A stretch of DNA of 51,066 bases from Candidatus Protoclostridium stercorigallinarum (GCA_019113275.1 DXHS01000070.1:1-51066); one strand, 5' to 3'. Counted from the stretch's first letter, positions 1 through 9,600 are shown. A program made the numbers and translations. The notes: generated by a model not told the origin, from the letters alone.

Positions 1-1048
1 GCAGTACACGTTTGCCGTCGTCCGTCTCGTCTTCAAAGACCAGCGTCTCTTTTCTGCCGTCCGCCTCGATGGTCATCACGAGTTCGAGTTCGTCCTCTTC
101 CGATTCGTACTCCACCGTGGTGCGTTCGACGCGCCTGCCGTTTTCGTATACCGAGTAGACGAATTCCTTTTCCGTTTCCGTCTCGCCGTCCTCGGTCTCA
201 GTTTCCAGCTCCTGTTCGACGGCGATATACGAACGTCTGTCCTCGCTCGTATAGGCGACGAAGCTCATTTCGCTGCCCGTTTCGTCCTCTTCGGTCTCCG
301 TTTCGTAACTGCCTTCGACGGGGTAGCGCGCGTCGCCGATAACGAGCACGCCTTCGAGTGAATAATCCTCTTCGACCTCGTCGTCATCCGTCTCGCTGCT
401 CACGAGCGTTTTATCGTAATACATGGTGTACGTCACGGTGCCGCCGAGGAGATCGGTATAAGAGACGATCATCGAGTGTTCGTAGCCCTCTTCTCCCGCG
501 CCCGTTTTGCCCGTTATGCTGCCTTCGCCGAGCAGACTTTCGACGAGCGACATATATCTGTTCACTGTCGCGGTCACGTTTTCGATATCGCCGAACGAGC
601 CTTCGCCGGGGCGATAGCCGTCATCATCGTCGTCATCGTCATCGCGGTCTCGTGCGGCGCTGGTCGCGACGCGACCGGATACTTCCGTATTGTCCGCCGC
701 GGAAAGTATCGTGCCTATGGAAGCCGCGCCGTAAGCGTAGAAGGAATCGGCGCTCGTGATGTCTCCGAACTTATTGTAGCCCGGTCCGGGAGGCAGGGGA
801 GCGCCGGTGCGGCTGAGCGCCACGGGAAGTATCACGGAGAGCGCGATTATCACGGCGAGCACGGCTGCCGCCGCGGCTATGAGCGCGTTGCGTTTGCCGC
901 GGGAAACGCTCTTTTCGCCCCCGTGAGCGTAGGCGAGAGAGGGAGCCGTTTCGTCTATGCCCAGCTCGCGTTTTATGCGCTCCCTCACGTCGTCGCCCGG
1001 AAGGACCTTATCTTTGTTTTCGCTAAGTAATTTCTTTACGCTTTTCAT
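1..1048 (-). CDS. Membrane-anchored protein co-encoded with the sigma factor, putative anti-sigma-type regulator (C-terminus beyond window)
   Basis: Manual translation of the minus strand from ATG at 1048: MKSVKKLLSENKDKVLPGDDVRERIKRELGIDETAPSLAYAHGGEKSVSRGKRNALIAAAAAVLAVIIALSVILPVALS..., with one TM helix and an acidic extracellular region; open to the window edge. Start overlaps the sigma-factor stop (ATGA). Confidence 0.8.
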   Translation of the reverse strand, partial: MKSVKKLLSENKDKVLPGDDVRERIKRELGIDETAPSLAYAHGGEKSVSRGKRNALIAAAAAVLAVIIALSVILPVALSRTGAPLPPGPGYNKFGDITSADSFYAYGAASIGTILSAADNTEVSGRVATSAARDRDDDDDDDDGYRPGEGSFGDIENVTATVNRYMSLVESLLGEGSITGKTGAGEEGYEHSMIVSYTDLLGGTVTYTMYYDKTLVSSETDDDEVEEDYSLEGVLVIGDARYPVEGSYETETEEDETGSEMSFVAYTSEDRRSYIAVEQELETETEDGETETEKEFVYSVYENGRRVERTTVEYESEEDELELVMTIEADGRKETLVFEDETDDGKRVL

Positions 1049-1569
1049 CTCAGCCCCTCCTTTTCGAGCTTTGCCCGAAGTTTTTTCAACGCTTCGTTGT
1101 TCTTCCATGTGACCGTGCCTATCGGCATGCCGAGCATCTCCGCGACTTCCCGCCGCTTGTATCCGGCAACGTGGCACAGCATGATTATCTCGTATTCGTC
1201 TTCCGCGAGCACATCTGCGGCGATATCGAAGATGAACGGCAGTTCGGTCTCTTTTACGCCGTACTTGTATGCGTCCTTTTCGAAGTCCGTCGCCACTTCC
1301 TTGGAGTATCTCCTTATGTGGGTGAGCGCGAGAGATCTGCCTATCGAGCGCAGCCAGGCGGTGAAGTTGGTGCCCGCTCTGTATTGCGCGATCGCGGACA
1401 ACGCTTTGACGTAAGTTTCCTGCATCACGTCTTCGGCGTGCATCTTGTCGTGCAGTATGTACAGCGCGGTGAAGTATACAGACCTGTTCGTGCGCTCGTA
1501 TATGTAGTCGAAGGCGCGCATATCGCCGCGTTTAAGCATCTCGACGTGTTTTTCAAGTTTGTCGCTCAT
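1045..1569 (-). CDS. RNA polymerase sigma factor, sigma-70/ECF family
   Basis: MSDKLEKHVEMLKRGDMRAFDYIYERTNRSVYFTALYILHDKMHAEDVMQETYVKAL... region 2, and ...EIIMLCHVAGYKRREVAEMLGMPIGTVTWKNNEALKKLR region 4 HTH. ATG at 1569 preferred over the longer track ORF (1815), whose N-terminal extension is not sigma-like. Confidence 0.9.
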   Translation of the reverse strand: MSDKLEKHVEMLKRGDMRAFDYIYERTNRSVYFTALYILHDKMHAEDVMQETYVKALSAIAQYRAGTNFTAWLRSIGRSLALTHIRRYSKEVATDFEKDAYKYGVKETELPFIFDIAADVLAEDEYEIIMLCHVAGYKRREVAEMLGMPIGTVTWKNNEALKKLRAKLEKEGLR

Positions 1570-1843
1570 GGTCCATCCGTAATAATAACGATCCGAACGA
1601 GGCGGATTGTTGGTATTTTCGCGAAAAAACGCAAAAAAATATTTATTAAGATTATAATACCACGTCATATCCGCTTTCGTCAACGGCAAAAAGCGCATAT
1701 ACGGAAAGGCGCGAAAAATTTTTTCGGAAATTTTTCTTTTTCTCCAACAAAACTCGGGGCGGGGATCGTTATGTATGTGTCGGAGGGAAGTTCCGGAAGC
1801 CTTTCGGCGAAACATTTACCCGAAATACAGGAGGAAAACAAAA

Positions 1844-2812
1844 ATGAAAACATCGGCTAAAGTAAGAAATATCATACTCATCATCGCGATGGCGGCGGCG
1901 GTCTCTCTGCCTCTCGGACTGACGGCTTGCGGAACTTCTTTCAACGACCGCTCTTCCGACGGGCTCTTCGGCGATCTGACCACGGCGGAGAGCGTATACG
2001 GATTCAGCGCGGCTTCGGCAGGAATGATAATATCCGCGATGAACGGTGAGGAAGCGGGCGGCATGCTGCTCGCGTCCGCGGCGACCGAAGGCGCCGCCGA
2101 CGATACGGCGGGCGGCGCGACGGGCGGCACCGAAGAAGGCAGCGGCGATGTTACGGCAGACCCCGAACTTACCGAGCTTGACGGATATATGGAGCTCGTC
2201 GGTACGTTGCTCTCCGACGGCGGCTTCAGGTGCGTGACGGAAGAGTCCGACCGCGCCGAGTACACCGAAAAGACGACGGTGAGCTATACCGACATAAACG
2301 GCGAGCGTTCCGAGTACGTGATGTACTACAACGAACTCCTTATTCCCGATGACGACGATGACGACGATCTGGACGAGATCGAAGAGGAGTACGCGATAGA
2401 CGGCGTGATGGTCATAGGCGGTACCGATTATCCCATCCGCGGCGAACGCAGCTTCGAGCAGGAAGGCTTTGAAACGGAAGCGGAGACCGAATTCCGCGTA
2501 ACGCTCGGCGAAGACAGGTACCTTTACGTCGAACAGGGCTACGAGGACGAGGGCGACGAATACGAGCAGGAATACAGCTATTCGCTTCGCGAAGGTCGCA
2601 GAACGATAGAGCGCAGCACCTTCTCTTACGAGGAAGAGGACGGCGAGACCGAGCTCAAAATGATCACGGAAAACGCCTCCGGCAGACAGATTTTCCTCTT
2701 CGACCGCGAACGTCACCGCGGCGAGGAAGTGATCAGGCTCCGCGTAGGCGAAGGGCGCGACATCCGCACCTACTATCTGCGTTCCGGTCCAGACGGCTGG
2801 GAACGTATATGA
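1844..2812 (+). CDS. Putative lipoprotein paralogous to the extracellular region of the 1..1048 protein
   Basis: MKTSAKVRNIILIIAMAAAVSLPLGLTACG lipobox; RBS aggagg upstream; shares FGDxTxAxSxY and SYTDxxG...YxMYY motifs with the 1..1048 product. Confidence 0.8.
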   Translation: MKTSAKVRNIILIIAMAAAVSLPLGLTACGTSFNDRSSDGLFGDLTTAESVYGFSAASAGMIISAMNGEEAGGMLLASAATEGAADDTAGGATGGTEEGSGDVTADPELTELDGYMELVGTLLSDGGFRCVTEESDRAEYTEKTTVSYTDINGERSEYVMYYNELLIPDDDDDDDLDEIEEEYAIDGVMVIGGTDYPIRGERSFEQEGFETEAETEFRVTLGEDRYLYVEQGYEDEGDEYEQEYSYSLREGRRTIERSTFSYEEEDGETELKMITENASGRQIFLFDRERHRGEEVIRLRVGEGRDIRTYYLRSGPDGWERI

Positions 2813-2910
2813 CGAACGACAGGCTACGGCTTCGGAGGGGACTCGTTTCGGGGTCCCCTCCGATCGCGGACGGACCTGTGAACGCGCTGTTTTTCCGATG
2901 TCCGCAGCTT

Positions 2911-2939
2911 AAAAAGGGAAGCATGTCGCTTCCCTTTTT
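2911..2939. terminator. Bidirectional intrinsic terminator between convergent genes
   Basis: aaaaagggaagc/atgtc/gcttcccttttt perfect 12-bp stem with A and U tracts. Confidence 0.8.
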
Positions 2940-2956
2940 GCGTGCGGCGCATGCCG

Positions 2957-4339
2957 CTAAGGTATTCGGTCTTCCGTCGTTTCCGTCGTTGCGGCGGGCT
3001 CGTCCTTGTTGTAACGGTGGGGGATGGGTTTCCATTCGATCTTCTTTACGAACAGCACCAGCACGTCTATGACCACCGCGAGGATGAGGAAGAACGGCCA
3101 GGTGAGGAAGGCGAGCAGCAGCGTGAAGAAACGCACTTTTCCTATGCGTTTATGCTCGAGCGCGAAGAGCAGTACCGCCGAAAGTACGGTCACGACATAA
3201 CTTGCGCCTACGCATATCCCCGTGACTATGCCCCACATCCGCCATACGCTCGCCGCGTCGTACCCGAACGCGGGACTTAGCGCGATGAGGATCACCTGCA
3301 CCAGCCACAGTACGACGCTTATAACGCCGAGCGGCATGACTTCGAGCGCCATATTGTACGACGACATGAACCATCCGCGTTCGCGTTTGCGCTTTTTCTT
3401 TGCCTTACCTTGTTCGTGTGGGGGGTAATCGGTTTGTTCTTCGAGCAGCGGCGCGCGTTTGAATATGCTCACGAACAGCTTTTTGAAGCGGGTGAAGAAC
3501 ACATCCATGTGCCCTTTGCCCCAGCGCATGCGCTGCCGCCACATTATTTTGAAAGTCGTGGGCTGTTCGTCGTAGAACATCGCTTCGTCGCAATAGACTA
3601 TCTTATGGCGCTGCGTTATCTGATCGGCGGAGAATTCCCAGTCCTCGGTGAGCGTGACGTAATCCCATACGCCGTCCTTTACCGTGGAAGAGGGCATGAG
3701 ATATCCCGTGCCCGACACTCTCGTGGAGCAGCCGCATACCGTTCTCCCGCGCGATTCGAGACGGCAGGCCGCGACGAAGAAAAACCCGTACAGGCAGGAC
3801 ATCGCGTTCTCGCCGAAGTTCTTGGAATTGCGATAAGAGGTGATCACGCACTTTTTTCCGCAGGCGACGAACGCGTCGTTCATCTTTTCGAGGTAGTTTT
3901 CCGTGACAACGTTGTCCGCGTTCAATATGAGGAATCCGTCGTAATTTTCCGTACCGTAGTCGCATTCGATCATCCTGAAAAGATGTCTGTACGCGTAGCC
4001 TACGGTGCGTTCTTCGGGATTATCGTATTCGTATACGATCGCGCCCGCGTTGCGCGATACTTCGGCGGTCGCGTCCGTACAGTTGTGCGCGACGACGAAT
4101 ATGTCCGCGAGCTCCTGCGGGTAATCGCATTTACGGACGCTTTCTATGAGCTTGCCGATGACTTTTTCCTCGTTTCTCGCGGATATTATGATTCCGTATT
4201 TAAGTTTTACATCCGCCTTCGGGAATATCTTTCTTGCGAATATGCCGATAACGGCGTATACCAAAAAATGCAGCATCATGAGCCCGAGCAGGGCTCCTAC
4301 TGCCGCACTTGTGATAATGACTATCTCTAGATACCCCAT
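2957..4339 (-). CDS. Family 2 glycosyltransferase, membrane protein
   Basis: GT2-like core (IIISARNEEKVIGKLIESV, LNADNVV, TEDWEFS, QRMRWGKG) with N- and C-terminal TM segments. Confidence 0.9.
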   Translation of the reverse strand: MGYLEIVIITSAAVGALLGLMMLHFLVYAVIGIFARKIFPKADVKLKYGIIISARNEEKVIGKLIESVRKCDYPQELADIFVVAHNCTDATAEVSRNAGAIVYEYDNPEERTVGYAYRHLFRMIECDYGTENYDGFLILNADNVVTENYLEKMNDAFVACGKKCVITSYRNSKNFGENAMSCLYGFFFVAACRLESRGRTVCGCSTRVSGTGYLMPSSTVKDGVWDYVTLTEDWEFSADQITQRHKIVYCDEAMFYDEQPTTFKIMWRQRMRWGKGHMDVFFTRFKKLFVSIFKRAPLLEEQTDYPPHEQGKAKKKRKRERGWFMSSYNMALEVMPLGVISVVLWLVQVILIALSPAFGYDAASVWRMWGIVTGICVGASYVVTVLSAVLLFALEHKRIGKVRFFTLLLAFLTWPFFLILAVVIDVLVLFVKKIEWKPIPHRYNKDEPAATTETTEDRIP

Positions 4340-4532
4340 TTTTCCTCTCCGTTAAGCGAATTCCCCTGCAACATTCGCGCGGAAGACGAGAAAAACTTTT
4401 TCCGCCGCATGACCATCCGTTAAAAATAATATATATCATTTTAGTATATTTTGTCAAGCGATTACGATAAATGCGCGCAGTGTGACGGAAAAATACACAT
4501 GCGCGCACATACTCTTTACGATATGATATCGG

Positions 4533-5681
4533 TCACCGCATACGTGAGCTCCCCGCGAGCACATACGCTTCCGCCGCGATGGCTTTGCCTTCGCCCGTGA
4601 CCCCCATGCCCTCGGTGGTCGTGGCTCCGATATTGACTGAACTTACCGGGACGTTCGCCGCGCGGGCGATGGTCTCGCGCATGCGCGGGATGAACTTTGC
4701 GAGCTTGGGCTTTTCCGCCACGATCACGGCGGAGATGTAGTGCGCGGCGAGCCGCCTTTCTTTGAGCAGTTTTGCGACGTGCGAGAGCATGAGTATGCTC
4801 GAACAGCCTTTGTATTCGGGGTCATTGTCCGGGAATATGTTGCCGATGTCGGGCAGTCCCGCAGCCGAGAGCATCGCGTCCATGACCGCGTGCGTGAGAA
4901 CGTCCGCGTCGCTGTGCCCGAGAAGCCCTTTTTCGTAGGGGATATATACGCCGCCGAGTATGAGGTCGCGGTCCTCGACCAGGCGGTGCACGTCGTAACC
5001 CACGCCGGTGCGCAGCCCGTCCGCGCCGAGTATGAGGTCGGCGGAGGTGGTTATCTTTTTGTTCGCGTAGTCGCCGACGGTGATCCTCGGCGTATATCCG
5101 GCGAGCGCGTATACTTCCGCGTCGTCGCCGTAGTCGCCGCTCACTCTCGCGTATGCGTCCGTTATCTCTTTGAAGCGGAACGCCTGCGGTGTCTGCGCGT
5201 TGTACAGGTCGCTCTTGCGCGGGGAGGAGAGTATCTTGCCGCCCGCTACGACTTTTATCGCGTCCGTCGTCGGTACCGCGGCTATGCCGCTGCCGTTTTC
5301 CGCCGCGTTTTCCGCCGCGCCGCGTATCACTTCCTCCGTTACGAAGGGGCGCGCTCCGTCGTGGATGAGCACTATCTCGGTATCGTCGTCGAGGCAGGCG
5401 AGAGCTCGCCGCACGCTTTCCGTTCGCGTGCCGCCGCCGTAGCAAAGCTCCGCGCCCGCGTCCTCTGCATATACGCCGAGCGCGTATTCGTCGGCAGGCG
5501 ATATGACGCAAAGCACCTTATCCGCGCCCGCGTCCGTAAAAGCCTTTATCGAATGCACCGCCATAGGCTCGCCGTCTATCATGTACAGCGCCTTGTTGTA
5601 GCCCAGCCCCGTGCGTTCGCCCTTGCCCGCGCACAGCACGATCGCCGCCGTGCGCCTGTCCGTTCCGTCCCGGTATCTCAT
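4533..5681 (-). CDS. ispDF: Bifunctional IspD/IspF (MEP pathway)
   Basis: N-terminal IspD (AAIVLCAGKGERTGLGYNKALY, HDGARPFV) and C-terminal IspF (RTGVGYDVHRLVEDRDLILGGVYIPYEKGLLGHSDADVLTHAVMDAML, VNIGATTTEGMG) in one ORF. Confidence 0.95.
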   Translation of the reverse strand: MRYRDGTDRRTAAIVLCAGKGERTGLGYNKALYMIDGEPMAVHSIKAFTDAGADKVLCVISPADEYALGVYAEDAGAELCYGGGTRTESVRRALACLDDDTEIVLIHDGARPFVTEEVIRGAAENAAENGSGIAAVPTTDAIKVVAGGKILSSPRKSDLYNAQTPQAFRFKEITDAYARVSGDYGDDAEVYALAGYTPRITVGDYANKKITTSADLILGADGLRTGVGYDVHRLVEDRDLILGGVYIPYEKGLLGHSDADVLTHAVMDAMLSAAGLPDIGNIFPDNDPEYKGCSSILMLSHVAKLLKERRLAAHYISAVIVAEKPKLAKFIPRMRETIARAANVPVSSVNIGATTTEGMGVTGEGKAIAAEAYVLAGSSRMR

Positions 5682-5684
5682 GCT

Positions 5685-5924
5685 TCACACCAACTCATAC
5701 AGCGTTTCCGCGTCCTTTGCGCTCACTTTTTCGTTCGTGGAGAGCACGCGGAACTTAACCTCGCCGCCCGCGAATCCCACGGCGACGATATCCCCGACCT
5801 TGACCTGATAGGCGGGTTTGACGGACTTGCCGTTTACGGACACTTTGCCGCCCGAGCATGCGTCGCTTGCCACCGCTCTGCGCTTGAGTATCCTGCTCAC
5901 TTTAAGGAATTTATCTATTCTCAT
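5685..5924 (-). CDS. rqcP: S4-domain RNA-binding protein (RqcP/YabO family)
   Basis: MRIDKFLKVSRILKRRAVASDACSGGKVSVNGKSVKPAYQVKVGD is a typical S4/RqcP sequence; internal ATG at 5924 chosen. Confidence 0.85.
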   Translation of the reverse strand: MRIDKFLKVSRILKRRAVASDACSGGKVSVNGKSVKPAYQVKVGDIVAVGFAGGEVKFRVLSTNEKVSAKDAETLYELV

Positions 5925-6025
5925 ATATCCGATTATACCACGCCCGACGCGTTTTGGCAAGGATATTCTCTTTACCGAATGCAGAGCGGTGTGTCATATG
6001 ATCCGCAATGATATCGTATAGTACT

Positions 6026-6097
6026 GCAAAAACTATATGATTTTCATAAGTTTTTGGATTTTGTTCCAAAAACTATTGATTTTCAAGAAGTTTTTGG
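6026..6097. promoter_or_regulatory. Two tandem copies of an inverted-repeat operator at the promoter of the DUF4143 ATPase gene
   Basis: CAAAAACT at 6027-6034 and AGTTTTTG at 6049-6056; CAAAAACT at 6067-6074 and AGTTTTTG at 6089-6096; immediately followed by gatataat at 6097-6104. Confidence 0.6.
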
Positions 6098-6123
6098 ATA
6101 TAATATATTCGGAGGTCAGGTAT

Positions 6124-7323
6124 ATGCTGATAGAAAGAAAAGAATATCTCGATAAATTGCTCGGGTGGAAAGATAAGCGGATCATCAAGGTCATTACCGG
6201 AGTAAGGCGCTGCGGTAAGTCCACGCTCATGGATATGTTCCGCAATCGGCTCATGTCGGACGGTGTGGAAGCTTCGCGTATCGTTTTTATCAATTTCGAA
6301 GATTACGACCTTTATTATCTGCGTGATCCCGCAGAATTGTATAATTACATCAAAAGCAGGCTCGTACCGGATAAAATGAATTATATTTTTCTCGACGAAG
6401 TTCAGCATGTTATCGATTTCGCACGCATAGCAGACAGTCTTTATATAAAAAAGAATGTGGATCTGTATCTTACGGGATCTAATGCGTATATGCTTTCGGG
6501 CGAGATAGCGACGCTTCTTTCCGGCAGGTATGTGGTAATATCCATGCTGCCGCTTTCTTTCCGTGAGTACGCGGAGAGTACGGGAAGTACGAGTGAGCTC
6601 GGCAGAAAGTACGCCGACTATCTCGTAAACAGCTCCTTTCCGTATACTTTGGAATTGCGCGACAACGCCGGGGAAATAAGAACGTACCTTGACGCGATAT
6701 ATAATACCGTAGTGGTAAAAGATATTACGGTGCGCAAAAAAATACGCGATACTTTTATGCTTGAAAGCATAACGCGTTTTTTGTTCGACAACATAGGCAA
6801 TCCGCTTTCGAGTAAACGTATATCGGATACGATGACTTCCGACGGGAGAAAAATAGACGTCAGGACCGTAGAGAAAATGATCGAAGGATTGACCGACAGC
6901 TATATATTATACCGCGCGAACAGATACAATATCAAGGGAAAACAATATCTGAAAACAATGGAGAAATATTATGCGGTGGATATAGGACTGCGCTATGCTC
7001 TGCTCGGAGCCCGCAATGCGGACGTAGGACATATTCTCGAAAACGTAGTATATCTGGAACTTTTACGACGAGGGAATGCCGTGTATGTGGGAAAAGTCGA
7101 CGAAAAAGAAGTGGATTTCGTTACTATGAGCGATAAAGGCACCGCGTATTATCAAGTGGCGGCGACCGTGCGTGACGATACGGTGCTGCAACGTGAGCTT
7201 GCTCCGCTACGGGCGATCAGGGATAATTATCCGAAAACGCTCCTGACGCTGGACGAAGACCCCGTTTCCGACCGCGACGGGATACTCTGCAAAAACGCGT
7301 TGGATTGGCTCATCGGGAGATAA
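6124..7323 (+). CDS. AAA/ATP-binding protein with DUF4143-type C-terminal domain
   Basis: MLIERKEYLDKLLGWKDKRIIKVITGVRRCGKSTLMDMFRN (Walker A), YIFLDEVQHV (Walker B), VVYLELLRRGNAVYVGKVDEKEVDFV; RBS ggaggt upstream. Confidence 0.9.
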   Translation: MLIERKEYLDKLLGWKDKRIIKVITGVRRCGKSTLMDMFRNRLMSDGVEASRIVFINFEDYDLYYLRDPAELYNYIKSRLVPDKMNYIFLDEVQHVIDFARIADSLYIKKNVDLYLTGSNAYMLSGEIATLLSGRYVVISMLPLSFREYAESTGSTSELGRKYADYLVNSSFPYTLELRDNAGEIRTYLDAIYNTVVVKDITVRKKIRDTFMLESITRFLFDNIGNPLSSKRISDTMTSDGRKIDVRTVEKMIEGLTDSYILYRANRYNIKGKQYLKTMEKYYAVDIGLRYALLGARNADVGHILENVVYLELLRRGNAVYVGKVDEKEVDFVTMSDKGTAYYQVAATVRDDTVLQRELAPLRAIRDNYPKTLLTLDEDPVSDRDGILCKNALDWLIGR

Positions 7324-7393
7324 ACGGCGAAAAACGCTCACGAAGCGATATCTCCGCGTATCGCTCTGTCGCAAATCGGGCATACTATTGCTT

Positions 7394-8524
7394 ATGAACA
7401 TCACGGTGATATGCGACGTGCTCGGGATAAAGGATAACGGGACGAGCGTGGCGGCGGACGGGCTCATAACTTCCATGCGCTCGCGCGGACATGACGTGCG
7501 CGTCGTGTGCTGCGACGGGAAGAGGAAGGGCGAGCGCGGGTATTATGTGCTCCCCGAGCGGTCGTTCCCGTTCGTCGGCGGGATAGTGCGGCGGGCGGGA
7601 GTGGCTCTCGCGTCGCCCGTAGAGGACATCGTATTCGCCGCGGTAGAGGGCGCGGACGTCGTGCACTGCATGCTGCCGTTCAAAACGGCGGCGCTTGCCG
7701 CGGATCTCGCGGGCGAGCTGGGCATACCCGTCACCGCGGGGTTCCATTGCACGCCCGAAACGGTTTCGGCATATCTGCGTCTCGAAAAGAGCGCGCTGCT
7801 GTCGCGCATGCTGTATCACCGTTACCGCCGCAGACTGTATGCCAAAGTGTGCTGCGTGCATTACCCGACGGAGTTCATCCGCCGCGAGTACGAACGCGTT
7901 GCCGGGCATACCGAAGGACGGGTGATAAGCAACGGCGTGAGTCCCGATCTTATCGGACGTATCGCAAAAACGCGACCGTCGGACGGGCGTTTCGTCGTGC
8001 TCTCCACGGGCAGATACTCACGGGAAAAGCGTCAGGACGTGCTGATACGCGCGGTAGGCATGAGCGCTCTGCGCGAGCGTATCGTCCTCGTTCTCGCGGG
8101 CGGCGGTCCGCAGGAAGAGAGATACCGCAGGCTTGCCGCGCGCTGCGGAGCGGACGTGCGCTTCGGCTACGTCCCGCCCGAAGAAATGCCCGCGCTCGTG
8201 CGGTCCGCCGATCTGTATGTGCATCCGGCGTATGTCGAGTCGGAGGGCATTGCCTGCCTGGAAGCCATAGGTTGCGGGATACCGATAGTGGTGTCCGATT
8301 CGCCGCGGAGCGCCGCACGCCTGTATGCCCGTGACGAGCGTTCTCTGTTTTCGGCGGATAGCCCCGCGAGCCTCGCTTCGCGTATCGATTATTGGCTGAC
8401 GCATGACGGCGAGCGGGCGAAGGCGGGGGAGTATTATGCTTCGTGCGGGCTGGCGCGCAGCCGCGATGACTGCATGGCGGACATGGAGCGTATGTTCGCG
8501 GACGTTGCCGGGGGAAAAGCATGA
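7394..8524 (+). CDS. Glycosyltransferase, GT4 family
   Basis: MNITVICDVLGIKDNGTSVAADGLITSMRSRGHDVRVVC..., VVLSTGRYSREKRQDVLIRAV, PAYVESEGIACLEAIGCGIPIVVSDS. Confidence 0.88.
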   Translation: MNITVICDVLGIKDNGTSVAADGLITSMRSRGHDVRVVCCDGKRKGERGYYVLPERSFPFVGGIVRRAGVALASPVEDIVFAAVEGADVVHCMLPFKTAALAADLAGELGIPVTAGFHCTPETVSAYLRLEKSALLSRMLYHRYRRRLYAKVCCVHYPTEFIRREYERVAGHTEGRVISNGVSPDLIGRIAKTRPSDGRFVVLSTGRYSREKRQDVLIRAVGMSALRERIVLVLAGGGPQEERYRRLAARCGADVRFGYVPPEEMPALVRSADLYVHPAYVESEGIACLEAIGCGIPIVVSDSPRSAARLYARDERSLFSADSPASLASRIDYWLTHDGERAKAGEYYASCGLARSRDDCMADMERMFADVAGGKA

Positions 8525-9288
8525 CGCGCGATCGGGTCATATATTACCGCGACGAACGGTCGGACGATTTTGCGGCGGTGACGGGCACGTCCGTGCTGCC
8601 CGACGGTTACGAGTACGAGCGCGGGACGCTTTTCCGCGCGCTGTCCTTTCTGCTGTACCGCGTGCTGGCGACGCCCGTTGCCGCGCTGCACTCGCGGGTG
8701 TTCCACGGACTGCGCGTTTACGGCAAAGAGAAGCTGAAAGAGAGCCGCGGCAGGGGGATATTCGTGTATGCCAATCACACGCTGGATGTAGGCGACGCGT
8801 TTTTCCCGAGCGTCGCGATGTTTCCGCGCAGGACGTTCGTGATCACGGGAGCGGGCAGCGTGACGTTTCCCGTTGCGGGCAGGCTCGCGCCCTATCTCGG
8901 CGCATTGCCGCTGCCGTCGTCGCGGGCGGGGTACAGGGATTTCCTCGCAGCCGTAAAAAAACGTCTGGACGAGCGGGCTTGCGTGTATGTATATCCGGAA
9001 GCGCATATCTGGCCGTACTACACCGGAGTGCGGGAGTTTTCGGACGCGTCCTTTCTGTACCCCGCAAAGTTCGGCGCTCCCGTGTACGCGGCGACTACGG
9101 TGTTCCGCAAACGGCGTCTCTTTGCCGCTCCGCGCTGCGAGGTGTATATCGACGGTCCGTTCCTGCCCGATGAGTCGTCCACGGTCGCGGAGAACAAGAG
9201 CCGTCTGCATGCGAAAGCGCGTGCCGCCATGCTCTCGCGCAGCCTTCTTTCCGACTGCGAATACGTAAGATACGTTCGTATGACGTGA
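8521..9288 (+). CDS. Lysophospholipid acyltransferase (PlsC-like)
   Basis: YANHTLDVGDAFFPS (NHxxxxD) and VYPEAHIWPY motifs; start overlaps the upstream GT4 stop (ATGA). Confidence 0.8.
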   Translation: MTRDRVIYYRDERSDDFAAVTGTSVLPDGYEYERGTLFRALSFLLYRVLATPVAALHSRVFHGLRVYGKEKLKESRGRGIFVYANHTLDVGDAFFPSVAMFPRRTFVITGAGSVTFPVAGRLAPYLGALPLPSSRAGYRDFLAAVKKRLDERACVYVYPEAHIWPYYTGVREFSDASFLYPAKFGAPVYAATTVFRKRRLFAAPRCEVYIDGPFLPDESSTVAENKSRLHAKARAAMLSRSLLSDCEYVRYVRMT

Positions 9289-9339
9289 GTATGTGAAAGA
9301 ATTTTTACAAAAATTTACGAAAAAATTTTTCTCAACCGC

Positions 9340-9369
9340 TTGACAAATGCGTTTTTTACCGTATATAAT
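9340..9369 (+). promoter_or_regulatory. Sigma-A promoter for the T-box/trpB2 transcript
   Basis: TTGACA at 9340-9345, TATAAT at 9364-9369, 18-nt spacer. Confidence 0.75.
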
Positions 9370-9370
9370 G

Positions 9371-9600
9371 AACGAAACCTACGAAGCGGAAGATGACCGC
9401 AGAGCGAGCGTACAGAGAACCGGGGGTGCTGAGAACCGGGAGCAGCGCAGCGATCTATGGGCCGCAGAGGCGCGCGGAGGAAATGCTGCGCCGCGTCAGC
9501 CGGCGTTACGGGCAGGAAAAGTGCGGAAATTTTTTCCGAAACAAGGTGGCACCGCGGTTTAATACCGTCCTTGACATTCATGACTGTCGGGGGCGGCTTT
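9371..9600 (+). promoter_or_regulatory. T-box leader, probable tRNA-Trp specificity
   Basis: T-box core AAGGTGGCACCGCGG at 9543-9557; stem I motif agagaaccgggggtgctgagaaccggg; candidate specifier TGG at 9458-9460; terminator ccgtccttgaca/ttcatgac/tgtcgggggcgg then ctttcgttt at 9565-9605. Confidence 0.9.

Noticed and set aside
4533-5681. ispD-ispF fusion as a novelty
   Set aside because: Bifunctional IspDF proteins are well known.
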